Below are positions 58,440 to 64,000 of a DNA stretch of 64,000 bases, piece after piece. A model generated the notes under the pieces. It did no database searches and was not told where the DNA came from. It saw only the letters and a list, made by a program, of their open reading frames with translations. The first letter of the stretch is position 1; each line of letters starts with the position of its first letter. The stretch spans positions 82,197 through 146,196 of the forward strand of contig NW_026570427.1 in the NCBI RefSeq assembly GCF_019649055.1, in the 5' to 3' direction. Both the position numbers and the translations under genes were made by a program. This stretch comes from Paramacrobiotus metropolitanus (Eukaryota; Tardigrada; Eutardigrada; Parachela; Macrobiotidae).

Positions 58440-58970
58440 GTTGTTACTTTTATAAAACCAAAAACCATAATTCTGTAAAAAAGTCGTTAATTTGCTAGAA
58501 TGCCGTATTTCATGCAAAAACTTCGATCTTTTCGCGAATAGCCAGTTGAATTCGCAAGAAAACCATCAAATATGCGAAAAAATCGATGTTCTCGCAATTA
58601 ATAATCATGAGATTTCGCAAATAGCCATTTTTTTTAAAAAATACCGATGATTTCGCGAAAACTCTCTTAGTTCTGCAGAATGCCGTCTTTCGTGCGAAAA
58701 CACCAATGTTTTTGCGAAAACATCGATGTTTTCGCAGATTGTCAGTAAGATTTGAAAAGACGCCGTATTTCCTGCTAAAACATCGATGTTTTCACATCGA
58801 TGTTTAGCAGGAAATACGGCGTTTTTGTACATCTAGAAAAAAGATATGTTGTTATTATGCGTTGTTATTTTATAAAATCCATATTTTCGAGAAAAGTCGT
58901 TAAATCGCTATAAGCGTTGTTATTTTATAAAACCCATATTTTCGAGAAAAGTCGTTAATTTGCAAGGATG
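58440..58970. repeat. Degenerate flank of the satellite, with hairpin and 57-bp pair
   Basis: Units related to the 60-bp satellite occur here in diverged form. At about 58760-58823 a unit is joined to its own inverted copy (GCCGTATTTCCTGCTAAAAC on one arm), forming a hairpin. At 58857-58970 a 57-bp unit containing GTTGTTATTTTATAAAA is repeated twice. Confidence 0.7.
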
Positions 58971-59712
58971 CCGTATAAAACATCGATGTTTTCACAGATT
59001 GTCCGGAAATCTTGCAGAACGCCGTCTTGTATGCGAATACATCGACGTTTTTGCAGATTGTTCGGGAGTCTTGCAAGAATATCGTATTTCCCGCGAAAAC
59101 ATCGATGTTTTCGCAGATTGTCCGGACGTCTTGCCAAATCGCCCCCGTTTATGCGAAAACATCGATGTTTTCGCAGATTGTCCAGAAGTCTTGCAGGAAT
59201 GCTGTATTCCGTGCTGAAACATCGATGTTTTCACAGATTGTCCGGAAGTCTTGCAAAACGCCGTATTTCAGGCGAAAACATCGATGTTTTCGGCGGTTGT
59301 ATGGAAGTCTTGCCAAAACGCCCTATCTCTTGCATTCGCAGGTTGTCCGGACGTTTTGCAAAATGCCGTATTTCCTGCTGAAACATCAACGTATTTGCAG
59401 GTTGTATGGAAGTCTTGTAAAAACGCCGCCGTTTATGCGCAAACATCGATGTTTTCGCAGATTTTCCGGAAGTCTTGGAAAACGACGTATTTCATGCAAA
59501 AACATCGATGTTTTCGCAGAGAGTCCGCAAGTCTTGCGAAAACGCCTTAGTTCCCGCTCAATCATCGATGTTTTCGCATATTGTTCGAAAGTCTTGCCAA
59601 AACGCCGTATTTCATGAGAAAACATCGATGTTTTTACAGTTTGTTCGGAAGTCTTGCCAAAACGCCGTATTTCCTGCTAAAACATCGATGTTTTCGCAGG
59701 GTGTCCGGAAGT
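58971..59712. repeat. 60-bp satellite array with a perfect palindrome in each unit
   Basis: About 12 units of 60 bp; the CATCGATG core falls at 58981, 59040, 59100, 59160, 59220, 59279, 59384, 59444, 59504, 59564, 59624 and 59684. The consensus includes GAAAACATCGATGTTTTC (a perfect 18-bp palindrome), then GCAGATTGTCCGGAAGTCTT and GCCAAAACGCCGTATTTC. Because 60 is a multiple of three and the unit has no stops in several frames, long open stretches appear on both strands; these are not evidence of a protein. Confidence 0.92.
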
Positions 59713-59913
59713 TATAGGGATAATATAAGCAAATAGGTCATATCTAAATCCTGTATTTCCGGCAACTCTCAGAGCAGATTTCCATCAAAGCCATTTCCTT
59801 TTTCTCTTGGTTGCTTCTTTGTCGTGCAATTAAGCAGTGCGCCCGCTTAATGCAGAAAAATATTTTTCAGCGATCCTCAACACCGATTTCGTTTTCGGCT
59901 TCGCTGTCGTCGG

Positions 59914-60192
59914 ATGGGCCGATGTCCAGATGTTAATCGAAGGACGACTGCAGCACAAAGAACTGCAAAAACACAGAGTAAATTTCAAGCATCATCGAGC
60001 TTGAAGAAGGAGAAACCAAACGCTTCAATACCAAAACAACGCTTCCCGTCACTCGAATATTCAAAAATTTGTTATATCTGGTATAAACCGTGTATTTGTG
60101 TTGGACGCTGTGCTACTGCGTTAGAACTGGCGGGAGAAGCTTGTACCCTATGCGCACGCAAGGTTTGGGATAAAAAGGGAAAAGACGCTTAA
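59914..60192 (+). CDS. Hypothetical Cys-containing open frame
   Basis: 92 codons from a near-ATG start, basic in the first half and ending with Cys pairs (CICVGRC, then CTLCARKVWDKKGKDA) that could bind a metal. No family is recognised. It could be a scrap of a transposon gene. It follows the satellite array by 200 bp. Confidence 0.2.
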   Translation: MGRCPDVNRRTTAAQRTAKTQSKFQASSSLKKEKPNASIPKQRFPSLEYSKICYIWYKPCICVGRCATALELAGEACTLCARKVWDKKGKDA

Positions 60193-60599
60193 CGTAATCC
60201 GCTTAGCTTGGCACATTCACTGGCAATTTCTTCGGATAATAGAGCAGCTTAGGCAATCAATAGCGCAAGCCATTTAACTGACAGATGTCCATACCGAAGT
60301 AATTCTCCAATCTCTGCAGCTATTTACTGAGCGCGGTTGTTTTTCTTGTATTAGCAGAAGATGGACTTCTGATGTTACGTTATAAAATCCGATAACATTA
60401 TGTGTTGCCCCAAGCATCTATTGTTTGCAAGCTTGGCGCTTCCATAGTCTCGTTCGGATAAATATCCCAATTAAGAACCTTCCAGAAACTTTCAAAGCCT
60501 TAGATTACTCAATAAGATTAAAACGACATAACATGAGATATACAAAGAAGACTGGAAATCTGTCAGTTCAAATCGTATCTCGATAAAAAAATCCATTTT

Positions 60600-60990
60600 T
60601 ACGTTAGTAAAAAAATCGTTTCGGTTGGATGTGATCACCCTTATTCCGTGGAAGCGCGGAAAACCGCTGGCAGTGGAATCGTGGATGTTACCTGCGTGGA
60701 TACGCTGGCGGTCTCGTACATCGATCGCACTTCCGTGAATGCCGGCGCAGCTGCCCAACTCGCGGAAAGGGGGGAACTAGCGAAACATGCTTGGATGCAA
60801 ACAAGATAAGATTTCGTTGCTGAAGCCTTCGAAATTTACGGACCTTATGGAGACGGTACTAAAAAGCTAGTGGAAACGGTTGGAAACGGTATTGCGATTT
60901 CAACTGGCCAAAAGCGCACGAAAGAGGCGAAGGCGAAAGGCGAAGAGTTTTTTAAAAAGCGAATATCTATGCAAATACAACGGAAAAAAA
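60600..60990 (+). mobile_element. LINE remnant: restriction-like endonuclease end, fifth copy
   Basis: Plus-strand pieces encode VITLIPWKRGKPLAVE, then in another frame VDTLAVSYIDRTSVNAGAAA and QLAERGELAKHAW. Same domain and order as the copies at 50390-50830. 5'-truncated and frameshifted. Confidence 0.5.
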
Positions 60991-61690
60991 GCGATTTGTG
61001 TAATGGGTACGATCCCCGATCAGGTTAGCATAAAGGTGTTTCTTTCGTAAATGCTGTTTTGTTCTGGTGCATAGTTTGTACTCGTACCATAATACCTGTT
61101 AAAGGTATATACGTTTACACGTATACCCGTTAACCCTATTATGCATTTCGCGCCCTTCGCGTCCGCGCTACTAATGTGGTTTGTTTTTGGTGAATGCTGC
61201 GCATATCACCATTGTTTTTCGGCTCAGTAGGTTATCTACTGCCAATCAGTTATGTTAATACGTAAATACCGTGATGTAGGTACCGATAACAAAGACCATT
61301 GCAAAAGTGAATAGATATCAATTGGAAAAACAGTAATTAGGTGGCATGTTACATCTGTAGTGTCGTTAGTGTACGTTTTACTTTGTTTAATGAATTGTGG
61401 TGACTTGACTAGCCGTAGCATATTAATGATGTTCTTCATGAATAAGGATCCTACCGGTATGTGATAATGCCGGATTGTGCCTGGCTTGGCTACTTCATAA
61501 ACAATCAATCAGTCACGCAAATATCGACAAGTAAAGAACCGAAAATTAGAATGAAAACGCGATACATACCGATAGTACGATACGAAGAAAACAATTTTAA
61601 AGAAAAAATTTGAAATTCTCAATTGAGAACATCTGTACGTCTGTGCAGCAACCATAATAATACTCGTAACATTATATACCGTAACCGTTC
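60991..61690. other. Intergenic, nothing recognised
   Basis: Short AGCATAA/TACCGATAACAAA stretches echo 45290-45370, so parts may be duplicated. No gene. Confidence 0.4.
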
Positions 61691-61848
61691 TATATAATAT
61701 GTACTTTCTTATAAAACGCTGATTCCGTTCAACCAGATTACGCTGGTAAGCGCTTATGTTTTCTAGCAGGAAAGCAATACATCAGGGAGAGATAATATTA
61801 CAAAAAGATTGCATGCATCAATTCAGGAAGCAAGCGCTTATGTTTTGC

Positions 61849-62590
61849 CATAATATTACTAAACTAAAAGGTATCTAATCGACTACGATGGCGTCACGGT
61901 GGAGGAGACTCACTGTGCGACGCATGGGCAACCCCTGCGGGTTTTGTGTTTATCAAAACTATCAAATTGATTCAATTCGTTTGTACTATGACTCAAAAAA
62001 TGCAGCAAAAACTTCTGAGTGAGAAAAATAAAAGTTCGTAAGTGAAACGTTGTCAGAGAAGCGAAAATTTTATGGTTTGCGTTGTTCCCGTTAGGCGTTA
62101 GCATAGAGGTCTATGACATCTTTTGCCATAGACATCCCTGCTAAGCAAAAATCTACGAAAATCTTTGATTTTTGGTTTTCGATCAAACGAAACGGCCAAA
62201 ACCTGATCAGTCAATCAAAACAAACAGATTGAATTTTATCGATCGACCAAAGGCATCAACTTTTGATTTCAACTCCAAACAAGTGATTTTTGCTTAGCAT
62301 ACAGGTCTATGGCAAGCTGCCTCGTAGACCTCCATGGCAATCAAGAATTACGTAAATCGATAAAGTTTCATTTTCCTGACAACATTTTACTTTCCAATTT
62401 TCACTTTACAAACTTCGAATTTTCTCCCGCATTTTGGAGCTATAGTACGAGCGGATTGTGCAAATCTGAAAGTTTTAATAAACACAAAACCCGCACGGGT
62501 TGCCCACGCGTCCACAGTGCGTCTCCTCCACCGTGACGTCATCGTACAAAGTGCAAGCTCGATTAATTACCTCAGTATTTAATAATATTA
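61849..62590. mobile_element. Long-TIR element with 7-bp target duplication
   Basis: TIRs of 200 bp or more start CATAATATTA and share TACGATGNCGTCACGGTGGA, GGGCAACCC-TGCGGGTTTTG and more. GTTTTGC flanks both ends (61842-61848, 62591-62597). The homologous repeat at 46078 reads ATGTTTTGCTCAGGGTTACC uninterrupted, an empty site. The TA beside CGATGNCG may hint at a composite. Inside, GTCTATGGCA-type segments form a smaller inverted pair. No transposase. The 7-bp duplication recalls the P/Galileo group; inference only. Confidence 0.85.
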
Positions 62591-63068
62591 TGGTTTTGCT
62601 CAAGGTTACTCGTCCCAAATGCATGTCAGATACTATAATACAAATATTATACAAATGCATCTGCAAAATTTGTGAATATCAGGGTGTTGCACTGCACAAA
62701 TGATCGCTCTGTATACTTGGGCAATAAATATTTTAGTGACTCCACCAAAATGAGCAAAACTTTTTCTGCCTCACCGCTGTGACTAATTGTAAGGATAATG
62801 ACGGTTAGGTATGTACAATAAATCATAATATTTACACTCGAGTTCTACTCGAGTAAAGCTTTATTGGGTTATTCAAGTTAACATTGGTTAAACTCAAAAT
62901 TCTACTCGTAAACGCGAGCTAACTATCGTAATTCTATGTCTCCCAGAAATTGAGAACATTTCTATACGTCAGGGCCGGCCAGGCCAATGTAATGGGCCTA
63001 TGTTTACGGGTTAGCCGATTAGAGCATGGAATGGATATCATATGCACCTATTGGCTCGCTTCGTTCTG

Positions 63069-63390
63069 ATGGAGTCACTACATACGTCATACCGTCAAGG
63101 TCAGTCAGCAGTCGATTACATCATATGACATTACCCTTACGTCACTTCCTGTTATACAACCGTCATCCTGCACAGTCACCCCGGAAGCCCCACCCCGTCC
63201 TACCCGGACATCCTCACATATAAGGAGGCCTACCGGCCGCCAGTCAGTCAGTCCGTACTCCGACTCCGTCCGTCCCTCAGCAGCAGCCTAGCTGCTTAGC
63301 TATTGAGTAATCGTAGTGGGCAAGCGTTTACGCAATAAAGGGCATGGTCACGCAGGTGTTGTCTAGTCGTTCACCATAGGTACACATAGG
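63069..63390 (+). mobile_element. Possible solo LTR (fossil)
   Basis: The segment carries a TATATAAGG box (about 63217-63226), a start-like CAGTCAGTCAGTC, and an AATAAAGGGC polyadenylation-type signal about 120 bp later, the layout of a small LTR promoter unit. No partner LTR or internal region is seen. The family and ends are not determined; it could be an ordinary promoter of a gene beyond the window. Confidence 0.25.
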
Positions 63391-63461
63391 TACAGGTCAT
63401 CGCTGACCTTTCGCAGAGGGCTCATAGGGTGCACTACGGGAGGACTCAGTCTTGCGACGTC

Positions 63462-63886
63462 GTACCCCTCCAAAATTTCGACCCTTTATTTTCCGCTGCG
63501 TATTCCTACTCCTACTATTCCCGCGTATTCGACCGGTATTCGTTCGTGTTCTGCCTGTATTCCGCCTTATTTGCTAAGCATCCATTAAACGACTCTCTGC
63601 AGTGGACCTTATCTTCTCCGTATTCCATCGGTATTTTCGCGTGTACATGTTCTGCCTGTAATTCTCCCGTAATCAGTCCACGTTTTCTTAGAAAGAATAC
63701 CGGTGGAATACAAGCGGAACGTCCAAGAATACCGAGGGAATACAGGGTCCACTGCCCAGAGTCACTTAATGGATCTTGGATACATAGCGAATAAGGCGGA
63801 ATACAGGGTGAACACCAACGAATACGCGGGAGTACTAGGAAAACGTATTGAAAAATACTGAGTCAAGCTTTTGGAGTGGTAGGTAC
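63462..63886. mobile_element. Foldback-type element, about 145-bp arms
   Basis: 63462-63606 and 63748-63886 are inverted copies (shared CCCGCGTATTCG, CTGTATTCCGCCTTATT, GCAGTGGACC). The arms are made of GTATTC/CGTATT-like short units, as in the other foldback-type elements here. No exact target duplication found. No coding sequence. Confidence 0.75.
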
Positions 63887-64000
63887 GAAATCCTACCACT
63901 CCGAAAATTCGATTTAGTATTTTTCCATATCTCTGACATGGCGCCCAACCGTTGCATCTTCCTCCAGTTTTTACTATTGATGAAGAATGCAGCGCATAAA

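Noticed and set aside
59012-59617. A 201-codon open frame over the 60-bp repeats, encoding 20-residue repeats
   Set aside because: Overlapping frames and the opposite strand are equally open because the unit lacks stops. No start context, splice sites or non-repeat domain supports a protein.
1-64000. CRISPR arrays, bacterial operons, rRNA genes
   Set aside because: Searched for by eye; none present. The tandem arrays found lack spacer-repeat structure.

Overview
The window reads as nuclear DNA of an invertebrate animal. Its genes have short GT-AG introns, there are several CYP2-clan cytochrome P450 paralogues with six exons each, secreted proteins with signal-peptide first exons, a BTB/POZ protein, restriction-like-endonuclease (RLE) LINE remnants and many inverted-repeat DNA transposons. 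Nothing bacterial is seen (no operons, no CRISPR, no rRNA). The species cannot be fixed from sequence alone; an ecdysozoan such as a tardigrade or arthropod is only a guess.

Layout. 0-10.9 kb: mostly non-coding, with an old foldback-type element (240-832), a 26-bp perfect palindrome, a tRNA-like gene (5326-5395), a MITE-like element (6359-6832), a hairpin (9446-9614) and two broken exon copies of an unrecognised gene (5040-5158; 9978-10429). 10.9-25.3 kb: the gene-rich core, with P450 gene A (minus), three two-exon secreted Cys-rich proteins with PAN/apple-like modules (minus, plus, minus), then P450 genes B and C (plus). C carries a nonsense codon. A foldback/Mutator-like element with a perfect 9-bp target duplication lies between B and C. 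25.9-27.7 kb: a BTB protein, minus strand.

28-50 kb: an accessory mosaic. A three-member family of putative secreted proteins (called SADIG genes here, after the ending of their small repeated acidic exons) sits in segmental duplications. Gene 1 (+) is truncated. Genes 2 (-) and 3 (+) lie in the two arms of a large inverted duplication, about 32.7-39.6 kb against 41.9-49.0 kb. Its centre holds RLE LINE fragments. Paralogous empty sites date several transposon insertions within it. 50-52.1 kb: more LINE remains and two back-to-back inverted-repeat elements. 52.9-55.1 kb: P450 gene D, intact, ending in an 87-bp tandem duplication that copies its stop codon and AATAAA signal. 55.1-64 kb: G-quadruplex motifs, a 60-bp satellite built round a perfect palindrome, another LINE fragment, two more long-inverted-repeat elements and a promoter/polyA unit that resembles a solo LTR.

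How it works together. The P450s (endoplasmic-reticulum monooxygenases) are one lineage-specific expansion. They share exon phases, a conserved 5' leader next to the start codon, and traces of gene conversion and template switching. The secreted Cys-rich trio is a second tandem expansion embedded among them. The block between genes C and D looks like it grew by transposition and inverted duplication. The most unusual material is the set of long-TIR foldback-type elements with 9-bp duplications, the nested and paralogue-polymorphic insertions, and the SADIG gene family with interchangeable phase-1 exons.
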